From: Ga0077560 sp046330435
Lineage (GTDB): Bacteria > Actinomycetota > Thermoleophilia > Miltoncostaeales > Miltoncostaeaceae
Direction of reading: 5' to 3'
DNA length: 64,000 nucleotides
NCBI GenBank assembly: GCA_046330435.1
Contig: JAXLST010000010.1
Location: forward strand, 62,001 to 126,000
Below the pieces are notes generated by a model. It worked only from the letters and a program-made list of their open reading frames with translations, was not told the DNA's origin and searched no databases. Each line of letters begins with the position of its first letter. Positions within the stretch are counted from its first letter, which is position 1. The translations under genes and the position numbers were made by a program. Below, one piece after another: positions 46,024 through 54,890 of the stretch.

Positions 46024-46993
46024 CGGGCACACCGTCCGCGGTCCCCAGCGGCACGGCACGCGCCTCGGGCGCCCCCGGCGCCGCGCGGCGGAGCCAGCCC
46101 GCGAGGATCACCCCGGCCCCCGGCAGGCTCCCCGCCACGGCCATCACCCCGAACGCCACGGCGGTCGCCACCCCGGCCCCGGCGCCCAGCCCGGCGGCGG
46201 CGAACGCCCATGCGGCGACGCCCTCGCGGGGCCCCCAGCCGCCCACGTTGGGCAGCACCATCGCCGCCATCACCAGGAGGGCCAGGGGCACGAGCTCCCG
46301 CAGGGGCGCCGTGACCCCCGCGGTGCGGGCAGCGATCACGAACGTCGCGGCGTGGCAGGCGACGACCGCGACCGACGCGAGCACGATCCCCGGCCAGGCC
46401 TCACGGGCCAGGAGCGCGCCGCGGACGTCGGCGGCCACCGCCGCGCGGATGCGCCCCGGCAGGGAGCCCCGGCCGCGCCCGGCCGTCCCGCGGGCGGCCA
46501 GGACCCAGACCACGACGAGGGCGGCGAGGACCGCCAGCAGCGCGGGCATCGCGGACCGGACGGGGGAGGGCAGCGCCAGCAGCACCACCGCGGTGAGGGC
46601 GAACTGCACCGCCTGCCCCGCGGTGCGCTCCCACACCACCGACCGTACGCCCCGGCCCAGGTCCCCGGACGTGCGGCCATGGCGCACCCCGCGGTGCACG
46701 TCGCCCACCACGCCGCCGGGCAGGGCGACGTTGAGGAACACGGAGCGGAAGTACGCCGCGACGGCCTCGCGGAACGGCAGGTCCACGCCCATCCCGCGCG
46801 CGACCATGCGCCACCGCCACGCGCAGCACAGGGTGGCCGGCACGGCGAGCGCCACGGCCGCGGCCAGCGCCGGCGCGTCGACCGCGCGCAGGCCGTCGAG
46901 GAACGGCCCGGCCCCCAGGCGCCAGGCAACCAGTGCCAGCAGCCCCGCGGCCGCGAGCACGCGCGCCCAGGTCCAGAGGACCCGGCGGCTCAC
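46016..46993 (-). CDS. Lysylphosphatidylglycerol synthase-like transmembrane protein
   Basis: A 325-residue membrane protein with about eight helices, matching the flippase half of MprF (UPF0104/LPG synthase TM). The conserved segment SVFLNVALPGGVVGDVHRGV near residue 89, the W-E-R-T-A-G motif near 122 and a late VLPNVGGWGPREGVAAW near 255 are characteristic. The aminoacyltransferase half is missing. In this operon it could flip a lipid-linked product across the membrane. GTG 46993 overlaps the methyltransferase stop by four bases. Confidence 0.85.
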   Translation of the reverse strand: MSRRVLWTWARVLAAAGLLALVAWRLGAGPFLDGLRAVDAPALAAAVALAVPATLCCAWRWRMVARGMGVDLPFREAVAAYFRSVFLNVALPGGVVGDVHRGVRHGRTSGDLGRGVRSVVWERTAGQAVQFALTAVVLLALPSPVRSAMPALLAVLAALVVVWVLAARGTAGRGRGSLPGRIRAAVAADVRGALLAREAWPGIVLASVAVVACHAATFVIAARTAGVTAPLRELVPLALLVMAAMVLPNVGGWGPREGVAAWAFAAAGLGAGAGVATAVAFGVMAVAGSLPGAGVILAGWLRRAAPGAPEARAVPLGTADGVPDA

Positions 46994-47829
46994 GCCGGGA
47001 CCTCCACGGCGGGCACCGCGAGGACGTCGGCGTGCTGGACGGTCACCGCGAGCACGCCGTCGGCGGCCGCGGCGAGGCGCCACCGCTCGTACTCCTCCAG
47101 GGTCTCGGCGAGCTCGGGCTCCTGCTCGACGGCGGCGCCGACCCAGCCGGCGAACCACTCCGCCACCAGCGCCCCGTCGGCCGCGTCCAGCCGCCAGGGG
47201 CTGGGCCGCACGTGCACCTCCCAGCCGGGCCGGCGGAGGCCGGCGGCCGTGGCCGTGGGGGCGTCGGGGCCCAGCAGCCGCCCGCGCGAGGTCGGGCGCC
47301 GCTGGTGCGCGTTGAAGGCCCTGGCGACCCGGATGTCCAGGTGATGCGGTGGGTCCAGGGCGACCCGCCCGGTGACCGAGAGCGCCAACAGGACCGGGCA
47401 CTCCGCCTCGCGCAGCACCGCCAGCAGCCGCGCGAGCTCCCATCCGCTCAGGATGTCGAGCAGCGCCGAGGCGGTCACGAGCGAGACGCCCGCGAGGGCG
47501 GCCGCGTCCAGCCCTGTGATGTCGGAGCGGCGGGTCTCCACCGTGACGGGGGCGCCGTCGGCCGCCCCCGAGGGGGCGTCATGGGCGGCGATCTCCAGGA
47601 GGTCCGGGTCGCGGTCGTGCAGGACCCAGTGCTGCGGGCCCGGCAGCAGGGGCGCCAGCCACCGGCCCATCGACCCGGTGCCGCAGGCGAGGTCGTGGAT
47701 GACCCATCGCCCGGAGGGCGGCGCGTGCCGCACCAGGACCGCCGCCAGGTCCGCGTCGCGCGCCGCGGCGTCCGCGGGCTCGCGGAGCGCCAGCCACGCG
47801 GGCGGCACCCTGACGGGCGCGTCGTTCAT
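46990..47829 (-). CDS. Class I SAM-dependent methyltransferase
   Basis: A 279-residue methyltransferase. Motif I is IHDLACGTGSMGRWLAP near residue 45, followed by the acidic motif VLHDRDPDLLEIA. The middle has LVTASALLDILSGWELARLL. The C-terminal third is not shared with common small-molecule methyltransferases. Coupled by ATGA to the glycosyltransferase and by GTGA to the membrane protein, it should modify the product of the operon. The position methylated is unknown. Confidence 0.85.
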   Translation of the reverse strand: MNDAPVRVPPAWLALREPADAAARDADLAAVLVRHAPPSGRWVIHDLACGTGSMGRWLAPLLPGPQHWVLHDRDPDLLEIAAHDAPSGAADGAPVTVETRRSDITGLDAAALAGVSLVTASALLDILSGWELARLLAVLREAECPVLLALSVTGRVALDPPHHLDIRVARAFNAHQRRPTSRGRLLGPDAPTATAAGLRRPGWEVHVRPSPWRLDAADGALVAEWFAGWVGAAVEQEPELAETLEEYERWRLAAAADGVLAVTVQHADVLAVPAVEVPA

Positions 47830-48875
47830 CGCGTCGCCCCGGCCAGCACGCCGTCCAGGACCGACACGGTGGCCCGCCAGCCGGTGAGGGTGGCGCGCCG
47901 CTCGCGGGCGGCGCGGCGCATGCGGTGCCGCACGCCGCCGTCGGACAGCCAGGTGCGCAGCGCCGTGGCGACGGCCCCGGGATCGTCCGGCGGCACCAGG
48001 AACCCCGGCGGATGCCCGTCCGCGCCGCCGCCGGCGGCCTCGGGGAGCCCTCCCACGCGGGTGGCGAGCACCGGGACGCCGTGCGCGAGGGCCTCGGCGA
48101 CGACCATCCCGTAGGTCTCGCCGCGCGAGGCCAGCACCAGCAGGTCGGCGTCCGCGTAGCCGCGGCGCAGGCCGTCGCCCGTCCGGGGCCCGTCGAGGGT
48201 GACCCTCCCGTCCAGCCCGAGGTCCCGGATGCGGCGGCGCAGCGCCGCGACGAAGCCGGGATCGCGCTCGAGGCTGCCCAGGCAGCGGCAGCGCCACTCG
48301 AGGTCCCGCACCGCGGCCAGCGCGTCGACGAGCACGTCATGGCCCTTGCCGGGCGTCACCGCGGCCACGCACAGCAGCGACCCGCCACCGTCGCTCCCCG
48401 GCGCCACGCCGGCGGCCTCCACCCCCGGCGTCGCCACGTGGATGCGGGCGGGATCCAGGCCGTGCAGGTCGCCCAGGCGCCGCCGGGTCCATTCGCTGGT
48501 CGCCACCACGGAATGGGCCGCCGCGAGGGCCGCACCCTCGCGTTCCCGCGCCTCGCCGTCGTCCCCCAGGGGCATGTGCACGAGGACCACCAGCCGCAGG
48601 CGGCCGGAATGCGCCTCCAGGACCCGCGGGACCACCGATGCGATGAGGCCGTCCACGAGCACGACGGCCCCGTCCGGCGTCTCCCGCAGGGTGGCCTCCA
48701 GCGCGGCGACGGCGCGCCCGCCGGGCCGCGGCCAGTCGCCCGGTGCCTCGTGCTCGCGCACCGTCCAGCCGGTCTCGCGGAGCCCCGTGCAGACCCGGCG
48801 GTCGTAGACGTTGCCACCGCTGGGGCGGGCCGGGTCGTCGATCCCGGCCGGCACGACGACGTGCACCGTCCTCAC
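47826..48875 (-). CDS. GT4 family glycosyltransferase
   Basis: A 349-residue GT-B retaining glycosyltransferase. The N-terminal half has PARPSGGNVYDRRVCTGL. The donor-binding half has LLCVAAVTPGKGHDVLVDAL and the E-x7-E motif in SRGETYGMVVAEALAHGVPV near residue 258. The sugar donor and acceptor cannot be read. GTG 48875 overlaps the PTPS-like stop by four bases, placing it firmly in the operon. Confidence 0.9.
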   Translation of the reverse strand: MRTVHVVVPAGIDDPARPSGGNVYDRRVCTGLRETGWTVREHEAPGDWPRPGGRAVAALEATLRETPDGAVVLVDGLIASVVPRVLEAHSGRLRLVVLVHMPLGDDGEAREREGAALAAAHSVVATSEWTRRRLGDLHGLDPARIHVATPGVEAAGVAPGSDGGGSLLCVAAVTPGKGHDVLVDALAAVRDLEWRCRCLGSLERDPGFVAALRRRIRDLGLDGRVTLDGPRTGDGLRRGYADADLLVLASRGETYGMVVAEALAHGVPVLATRVGGLPEAAGGGADGHPPGFLVPPDDPGAVATALRTWLSDGGVRHRMRRAARERRATLTGWRATVSVLDGVLAGATR

Positions 48876-49270
48876 AGCGGCCGTTCGTAGCTCGCCCAGG
48901 CGACGTGCGACTCGTGGAGGGTGACGGCGATACCGTCGAGCTCCCGCGCCCCGTCCCCCAGGGCGCCGGCGTGCACGCGTTCGGCGAGTCGGTCGGCGAT
49001 CGTGCGGGCGAGCACCTCGGTGGTGGTGTTGACCCCGGCGAAGGCCGGCTCGTCGTCCAGGTTGCGGTAGCTCAGGGCCCCGGTGACCGCCGCCAGCTCC
49101 TGGGAGGCCAGGCCGATGTCCACCACGATCCCGTCCGCGTCGAGCTCCGCCCGGCGGAAGGTCGCGTCGACCAGGAACGTGGCGCCGTGGAGCCGCTGCG
49201 CGGGACCGAACACCTCGCCCCGCAGGCTGTGCGCGATCATGATGTGGTCCCGGACCGTCACGCTGAACAT
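48872..49270 (-). CDS. PTPS/QueD-fold protein lacking catalytic residues
   Basis: A 132-residue tunnelling-fold protein related to 6-pyruvoyltetrahydropterin synthase and QueD. Zinc-ligand equivalents H14 (MIAHSL) and H28 (RLHG) are kept, but the third His is Ala30 (LHGAT for LHGH). There is no cysteine in the whole protein, so the nucleophile is missing. The catalytic L-D-H is L-S-Y at 67-69. The pterin-anchoring Glu appears kept at E120 (LHES). It may therefore bind a pterin or pyrimidine and do other chemistry. ATG 49270 is 2 bases after the dehydrogenase stop. Confidence 0.82.
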   Translation of the reverse strand: MFSVTVRDHIMIAHSLRGEVFGPAQRLHGATFLVDATFRRAELDADGIVVDIGLASQELAAVTGALSYRNLDDEPAFAGVNTTTEVLARTIADRLAERVHAGALGDGARELDGIAVTLHESHVAWASYERPL

Positions 49271-49272
49271 GG

Positions 49273-50286
49273 TCACTCCGCCTGGTCGTAGGTGATGAGG
49301 TGGCACAGGGCCGGCAGGCCGCCGCCGGCGAGGCTCGGCATGACCTGCGGCAGCTCCTCGAAGGTGGAACGCCCGGTCAGGAGGGCGTCGAATGCCGGGT
49401 CGGCGAGCAGCTCGAGGGCCAGCGCGAGCCGGTCGGCGAACGTCCGGCTCCCGCCGCGCCGCGGCGAGACGGTGCCCACCTGGCTGGCGCGGATGGCGAG
49501 GCGGGAGGAGTGGAACGCGCCGCCGAGCGTCAGCGGCACCTCGGCGTCCCCGTACCAGCTCATCTCGAGCACCGTGCCCTCGGGGGCCAGGAGCTCGAGG
49601 GACCGCTGCAGTCCGGCGGCGGTCGCGCTGGTGTGCACCACCAGGTCGCATCCGCCCTCGGCGTCGGCGGGGGACGCGAACCGCACGCCGAGCGCCGCGG
49701 CGACCGCCGCGCGGGACGGGTCGACGTCCACCAGCGTCACGTCCGCGGCGGGGTACCGGGCGAGCAGGCGCGCGACGCAGCAGCCCACCATCCCGGCGCC
49801 GACCACCGCGATGCGGTCGCCCAGCAGCGGTGCGGCGTCCCACAGCGCGTTCACCGCGGTCTCGACCGTGCCGGTCAGCACCGCGCGGTCGGCGGGCACG
49901 TCGTCCGGCACGACGGTGACGGCCCCGGCGGGCACCACGTACGCCGTCTGGTGCGGGTAGAGGCAGAACACCGTCCGTCCCAGCAGGCCGGGCGGCCCCT
50001 GCTCCACGCGGCCCACGTTGAGGTAGCCGTACTTCACGGGTCCCGGGAACTCGCCCTCCTGGAACGGGGCGCGCATGACCGCGTGCTGGGACGGCGGGAC
50101 GCCCCCGCGGAACACCAAGGCCTCGGTGCCGCGGCTCACGCCCGACCGCAGCGTCCGCACCAGCACGTCGCCGGGTCCGGGCTCGGGCAGGGCGACGGGC
50201 CGGAGCTCACCCGCCCCGGGGGCGCGGAGCCAGAACGCCCGCGCTCCGGCAGGGGCGGTCGCGGCCCGATCGTTCGTGCCTTCCAC
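49273..50286 (-). CDS. Medium-chain dehydrogenase, zinc-less, BchC-like
   Basis: A 337-residue MDR-fold oxidoreductase. The nucleotide-binding motif is VVGAGMVGCCVARLLA near residue 163, followed by the ribose-binding acid in VTLVDVDPSRA. In the first domain the usual catalytic zinc Cys is replaced (TLRSGVSRGTEAL), and the four-Cys structural zinc lobe is absent. This recalls bacteriochlorophyllide dehydrogenase BchC and similar sugar/polyol-type enzymes. The start is GTG 50286; a TTG at 50304 is also in frame. It is the first gene of the operon, behind a plausible promoter. Confidence 0.82.
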   Translation of the reverse strand: MEGTNDRAATAPAGARAFWLRAPGAGELRPVALPEPGPGDVLVRTLRSGVSRGTEALVFRGGVPPSQHAVMRAPFQEGEFPGPVKYGYLNVGRVEQGPPGLLGRTVFCLYPHQTAYVVPAGAVTVVPDDVPADRAVLTGTVETAVNALWDAAPLLGDRIAVVGAGMVGCCVARLLARYPAADVTLVDVDPSRAAVAAALGVRFASPADAEGGCDLVVHTSATAAGLQRSLELLAPEGTVLEMSWYGDAEVPLTLGGAFHSSRLAIRASQVGTVSPRRGGSRTFADRLALALELLADPAFDALLTGRSTFEELPQVMPSLAGGGLPALCHLITYDQAE

Positions 50287-50355
50287 GTGGGCTTGGGATG
50301 GCAACGGCGCGTCCTGTGGTCCTGTGGCCGTCCGGGGAGCGGGCGGCGGCGCGAG

Positions 50356-50384
50356 TCTAACCCCGGCGGCCGGTACCGGTCACG
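50356..50384 (-). promoter_or_regulatory. Putative promoter of the seven-gene operon
   Basis: Read on the minus strand, TGACCG (50384-50379) and TAGACT (50361-50356) are separated by 17 bases, a good sigma-70-like spacing. The leader to the GTG at 50286 would be about 60 bases. Support is from sequence pattern only. Confidence 0.4.
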
Positions 50385-50417
50385 GGTCCGTTTCCCCGGA
50401 CGCCGCGGCCGCGGAGG

Positions 50418-51863
50418 TCAGACGAGCCGCACCGGGAGGACCGTGGTGCGCCGGTTCCCCGCCGCGTCGGTGGCCACCGCGACGAGCCGCGCGGCGAGCA
50501 CCCGCCTGCCGGCGAGGGCCCGGCGGGCCGCGGCCGGCGGGCGCAGGATGGCGACCGCGCGGACCCCCGGGCCCGGCGTGGTGACCGTGGTCTCCCGCAG
50601 GAGCCGGTTCACGCGCAGCCGGCGGGCCAGCGGGGCGTCGATCACCAGGCGCAGGCGCACGGTGCAGGCCTCGTCGCACCGCACCGGCACCACCAGCCCG
50701 GTCGCGAGCAGCGCCCTGAGGGAGCGGGAGGCGACGCCGAGCCGCACCGCCGGGGCGACGGCGTCGGCGGTCACCACCGGCGTGGCCGGCACGGACGGGG
50801 TGGTCGTCACCGGCGCCGGCGGCGTCACGGGGGTCACCGGGGTGAGCGGGTCCGGGGTCACCGGCGGGGGCACCGGCGGCTGGACCGGGTCGGGCGGCGG
50901 GGTGGCGGGGGTGTTGCGGACGGTAACCTCGATGGTGGAGGACGCGGCGTTCCCGGCGGCGTCGTAGGCGGTGGCGGTGAGCCGGTGGGTGCCGTTCGCG
51001 ATGGTGGTGGTGTCGAGCACGCACGCCCACGGGGCGTACAGCTCCCGGTTGAGGAACCGGCCGTCCAGCTGGACGTCCACCCGCACGACGGCGACGTTGT
51101 CGCGCGCGTCGATGCGGCACGCGTGCCGCCCGCCCACCCCGGCCTCCTGCCACACGCCGGAGATCACGTCGCCGTCCTTCGGCGACGCCCAGTCCACCTT
51201 CGGGGCCGCCCGGTCCGCGGCGGGCGGCGGCGGGGGCGCGAACCCGGTGAAGAAGAACGGGGCGATCTCGTCGATCCACCAGTCGGGGTACGAGGTCATC
51301 TGGGCGCGCGTCACGCAGGTGTAATCACGCCGCACCAGGGCGGTGTGGCCGGGGAACGACCAGGTGATGCGCCGCCGGTCGGGGCTGATCGTGCCCTGCT
51401 GCGACGACAGGGAGCCGGAGTAGCCCGCCACGGTGACGTACAGGTTCCAGTGCTCGGCCAGGGCGTCCCCGGTGTCGCTGTTGGAGCTGTAGTGGCTCGC
51501 GCTCACCGAGAGGTCCCCGGTGCGCGATGACGGGCCCGCCCCCATGCACTCACGGCCGTTCGGGCTCGTACCGCCCACCTCGAAGGTGAGGCTGATGTAC
51601 GGGTCCGAGTGGCTGTTCGCGGCCGGCGTCGTCCCGTGCGCCAGGTCCATCGCCACCTGGAGGCCGCCGGTGTCGGGGTCGTACGCCACCTGCAGCCCGG
51701 TCACGTCCGGGTACAGCTCCCCGGAGAGGTGGGGCGGGCGGTCCTCCGGGTCGGTCACCGACCCGCTGCGCGGCGCCGCCCATGCCGCCGATGCCGCGGC
51801 GAGCATGAGCGCCAGGGTGAGCAGCAGGGTGGTCCACCCGAGCCTCGTGCTCCGTGCCTCCAT
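50418..51863 (-). CDS. Secreted modular protein with Ig-like domain
   Basis: A 481-residue exported protein of unknown role. A Sec signal peptide covers residues 1-29 (LLLTLALMLAAASAAWA). Residues about 30-210 are an uncharacterised beta-rich domain with Cys pairs. A Big/Ig-like module lies near 225-310 (ASPKDGDVISG, DAAGNAASSTIEVTV). Next comes a Pro/Thr/Val linker with repeated PVTP units (about 312-355), then a C-terminal domain with C-D-E-A-C and AVATDAAGNRRT. This C-terminal style is what I know from Thermoleophilia secreted proteins. It lies upstream of the seven-gene operon on the same strand. Confidence 0.78.
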   Translation of the reverse strand: MEARSTRLGWTTLLLTLALMLAAASAAWAAPRSGSVTDPEDRPPHLSGELYPDVTGLQVAYDPDTGGLQVAMDLAHGTTPAANSHSDPYISLTFEVGGTSPNGRECMGAGPSSRTGDLSVSASHYSSNSDTGDALAEHWNLYVTVAGYSGSLSSQQGTISPDRRRITWSFPGHTALVRRDYTCVTRAQMTSYPDWWIDEIAPFFFTGFAPPPPPAADRAAPKVDWASPKDGDVISGVWQEAGVGGRHACRIDARDNVAVVRVDVQLDGRFLNRELYAPWACVLDTTTIANGTHRLTATAYDAAGNAASSTIEVTVRNTPATPPPDPVQPPVPPPVTPDPLTPVTPVTPPAPVTTTPSVPATPVVTADAVAPAVRLGVASRSLRALLATGLVVPVRCDEACTVRLRLVIDAPLARRLRVNRLLRETTVTTPGPGVRAVAILRPPAAARRALAGRRVLAARLVAVATDAAGNRRTTVLPVRLV

Positions 51864-52011
51864 GCGGCGCCCCCACCCTCACACCATCGGTTTCGCCGGG
51901 AGTGTACGCCGCGGCATGGGGCCCCGCGCCCGTCCGCGACCGGAATGCTCGTACGGGGCATCCCCGTGGACGTACGCTCGGCCGGTCCGGTCCCGAGCGG
52001 GGGAGCATGCG

Positions 52012-52602
52012 ATGAGCGGTGGCCATGGCGGTCGGCCCGAGGAGCCCGGCGCGCACGTCCACGACGTGGTGGACCTGGACGCGGGACGCATCTCCTCGAC
52101 GCCGGTGACACGGTCGCCGTCGACCGCCTCGCGGGTGCGGCGTCTCGCTGAGGCGGGCCCGCACGCGGACGCCGCCGTGGCCGTGACCCGCACCCACCGG
52201 CTCACCCCGCGCCGGCCGTTCCAGACCGGGCCATCGGGGTGGCTCGACGCGTTCGACGGCACCTACGCCACCGGGCCGGGAACCGACGAGATCTGGTGGC
52301 GGCTGCCGGCGACCTTCGCCACCGAGTTCATGCCCGGCGTGAACTTCTCGTTCCAGGGCTCGGGCGCCGGCCCGCTGCTCCTGAGCCTGACCTACCGCGC
52401 GTATCCGTACGCGGGGCTCACCGGGACCGTGGTGATCGACATCGGCGCGCAGCGGACCGAGATCCCCATCACCGCCACCGTCGCCCGCACCACCGACATC
52501 GCGTTCACCCACCCGGGGGGCATCGTCGACGCCCGCGTGTTCTTCCGGCCCGGGCTGATCGACTTCGTGTGGAAGGTGGTCACGCTGGCTAGCCGGTCCT
52601 GA
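52012..52602 (+). CDS. Hypothetical protein
   Basis: A 196-residue protein starting at ATG 52012 after a GGGGGAG site. The first 60 residues are polar. The rest alternates hydrophobic and polar residues in beta style (GPLLLSLTYRAYPYAG, GTVVIDIGAQRTEIPITATV), with no signal peptide or membrane helix. I recognise no family. It diverges from the secreted protein gene and overlaps the convergent hydrolase by 14 bases. Confidence 0.6.
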   Translation: MSGGHGGRPEEPGAHVHDVVDLDAGRISSTPVTRSPSTASRVRRLAEAGPHADAAVAVTRTHRLTPRRPFQTGPSGWLDAFDGTYATGPGTDEIWWRLPATFATEFMPGVNFSFQGSGAGPLLLSLTYRAYPYAGLTGTVVIDIGAQRTEIPITATVARTTDIAFTHPGGIVDARVFFRPGLIDFVWKVVTLASRS

Positions 52603-53242
52603 CCCGGTCGCCCGCCGGGGCGGCGGGCAGATGCCGCAGGAACCAGTCGGAGGCGAGCGCCGCCACCCGCTCCAGCGCGCCGGGCTCCTCGAACAGGTGC
52701 GTCGCGCCCGGCACCACTGCGATCGCGTGCTCGCAGGCCATGTGGCCGGCCGCGAGCCGGTTGAGGGCGAGCACCTGGTCGTCGTGACCGCCGACGATGA
52801 GCAGCGTCGGGGCGGTCACGCGCCGGAGCGCGTCGGGCGGCACCAGGTCGGGGCGGCCGCCGCGGCTCACCACCGCCCCGATGCCCGTTCCCGGGTCGGC
52901 GGCCGCGGCGAGCGCGGCGGCGGCGCCCGTGCTGGCACCGAAGAGGCCCACGGGCATGGGCGCGCCCTCCTCCCGCACGGCGCGGACGGCGGCGGCGAGC
53001 CGGCGGGTCAGCAGGCCGATGTCGAAGACGTTCGCGCGGACGTCCTCGGCGGTATCGAGCAGGTCGAGCAAGAGCGTGCCCAGGCCCGCGTTGCGCAGCG
53101 CGGACGCGACGAAACGGTTCCGCGGGCTGTACCGGCTGCTGCCGCTGCCGTGGGCGAAGACCACCAGTCCCAGCGCGCCCGCCGGGACCTCCAGCGCCCC
53201 GCCGAGGCTCGCACCATCCGCGCGGATCGTGATGTCGGCCAT
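52589..53242 (-). CDS. Alpha/beta hydrolase (dienelactone hydrolase-like)
   Basis: A 217-residue hydrolase. The nucleophile elbow is G-A-S-T-G near residue 103, the acid is in VGGHDDQVL near 155 and the histidine in GATHLFEEPG near 187. FAHGSGSSRYSPRNR near 30 supplies the oxyanion region. This form is common beside phosphoribosyltransferase-type hydrolases in actinobacteria; the substrate is unknown. ATG 53242 is used. The roughly 230 bases upstream hold no gene I can support. Confidence 0.83.
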   Translation of the reverse strand: MADITIRADGASLGGALEVPAGALGLVVFAHGSGSSRYSPRNRFVASALRNAGLGTLLLDLLDTAEDVRANVFDIGLLTRRLAAAVRAVREEGAPMPVGLFGASTGAAAALAAAADPGTGIGAVVSRGGRPDLVPPDALRRVTAPTLLIVGGHDDQVLALNRLAAGHMACEHAIAVVPGATHLFEEPGALERVAALASDWFLRHLPAAPAGDRVRTG

Positions 53243-53472
53243 GGTCCTCATCCCAGCCGCACGGCGCCCCCGGCACATCCGGGCGGGACCCGGTCCGCGG
53301 ATGCGGAGCCCGGCCGGCCCGACGTCCACGGTGGCCGCGCGCATCAGGGCGCGGTCCCGATGCGCCGAGTCTCTCCAGAGGCGATCGTCGTAGCCCGGGA
53401 CGTCTCGAGCACCTCCGTTCGGGCCGAATCACCCTTCACCGCCCGGGACGGCAACCGGAGCGGTCCGGCGGG

Positions 53473-54771
53473 CTACCCGCTTCCCGCGGCGAGCCGGGAA
53501 GGGGCCTCCTGCGGATCCATCGCCGCGCCCGCCGCGGCCTCGACCCTGGCCCGGTCACCCGGGCTGACCGCGGCCCGGGCCGCCGCATCCAGGATCTCGC
53601 GGACCTCCCGCCGCACATCCAGGAGCCGGTCCCGTTCCCCCGCGGCCCTGATGACGCGTCCAAGACCGGTGACCATGGTCGCGAGGGTGACCATGTCCCG
53701 CTGCGCCTCGGCGGTCCCGCGGGCCTGCGTGCAGACGAGGTCGAGCAGGTCCGGCCAGTCCGGCGCCCTCCGGACGAATACGGGGCGCTCGTCGTCCCAG
53801 AGCACTCGGACACCGAGATCGCGGTCCGCCGCGACGGACAGGAGGTCCATGCATCGGTACAGCGCCTCGTGCGCGGTGGTCGGATCCTGGATTCCCGGCG
53901 AGAGCGCGCGGAGGGCGATGTCCACGAGCTGCCGCACTCCGTAGGTGAAGTCCTGCTCCAGGGTCCGGTCGACGCTGACCTCGACCGCCCGGCAGAGGTC
54001 CTCACGGTCGTCGGGACCCGGCGGCCGGCCACCGTGCAGCGAGAGGAGGGGATCGCCCTCGATGATCATGTCGCCGACCCGTGGAGCGAGCACCACGGTC
54101 GTCATGAGGCTCCGTGCGCGATGCAGCATCCGCGCTTCGTCGACGCGCACCAGCCTCCCGGTGCGCGTCGCCCGGATGTGCTCGGTCGCCGCCGGAAGGG
54201 CCTGGTCCACCTGCCTCGTGTCGCCGAGCCGCGGCTGCCGTTCGATGGCCTGCCGGGTCTCCCGGTGGACCTCGGCGATCACCGACTCCACGCGGATCCG
54301 CACGGCGAGGTGGTGGAACAGGGCGATGAGCAGACCCAGTGACGCGAACGCGAACACCACGGACACGGTTACGGTGAGCGACGGCACCTGCCCGGACCGC
54401 ACGAGCCGCAGGGCGTCCAGGGCGAACGCGAACGTGGCGACGAAGCCCGACATGACGGCCTTCACCACCCCGTCCCTGCTGATCGTCCTGAGGATGCGCG
54501 GGGAGTAGGTGTTCGCCGCGAGCGTGAGCACGGTCAGCGTGATGGTCAGCACCACGCCCAGCACCGTCATGGTCGCGGTCGCGATCGTCGAGAGCACCGA
54601 CCGCGCGGCGGTGGCGTCCCCCCCGAACACCCAGGCCGACGGCACCTGGAACAACCGGCGGTCGAGCCGCACGAGCAGCTCCGCGGCGGTGACCGCCATG
54701 ACGGCCGCGATCGCGGGCCAGATCCACAGTCGCCCGCCGATCTGCTGCCGGAGCCATCCCTGGTCGCGCAT
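53473..54771 (-). CDS. DUF2254 family membrane protein
   Basis: A 432-residue protein with four helices in the first 170 residues, including SVLSTIATATMTVLGVVLTI and TLAANTYSPRILRTI, the DUF2254 signature region. The C-terminal 260 residues are cytoplasmic and soluble, with TYGVRQLVDIALRALSPGI near 275. The function is unknown. Confidence 0.85.
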   Translation of the reverse strand: MRDQGWLRQQIGGRLWIWPAIAAVMAVTAAELLVRLDRRLFQVPSAWVFGGDATAARSVLSTIATATMTVLGVVLTITLTVLTLAANTYSPRILRTISRDGVVKAVMSGFVATFAFALDALRLVRSGQVPSLTVTVSVVFAFASLGLLIALFHHLAVRIRVESVIAEVHRETRQAIERQPRLGDTRQVDQALPAATEHIRATRTGRLVRVDEARMLHRARSLMTTVVLAPRVGDMIIEGDPLLSLHGGRPPGPDDREDLCRAVEVSVDRTLEQDFTYGVRQLVDIALRALSPGIQDPTTAHEALYRCMDLLSVAADRDLGVRVLWDDERPVFVRRAPDWPDLLDLVCTQARGTAEAQRDMVTLATMVTGLGRVIRAAGERDRLLDVRREVREILDAAARAAVSPGDRARVEAAAGAAMDPQEAPSRLAAGSG

Positions 54772-54890
54772 CCCACTCCATCCCGTCCGCCCGCCGTCCG
54801 TCGCGAGGGGTTACCCCGCCCGCGGGCGGGACAACCGGCCTGCGGTGCCGCGCGTGCCCGCGGCCGGAGCCCGGCCGGCCGGCGGTTCGA

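Noticed and set aside
50770..50910. Tandem DNA repeats within the secreted-protein gene
   Set aside because: They encode a PVTP-rich linker and are imperfect; best explained as a protein spacer, not a DNA element.
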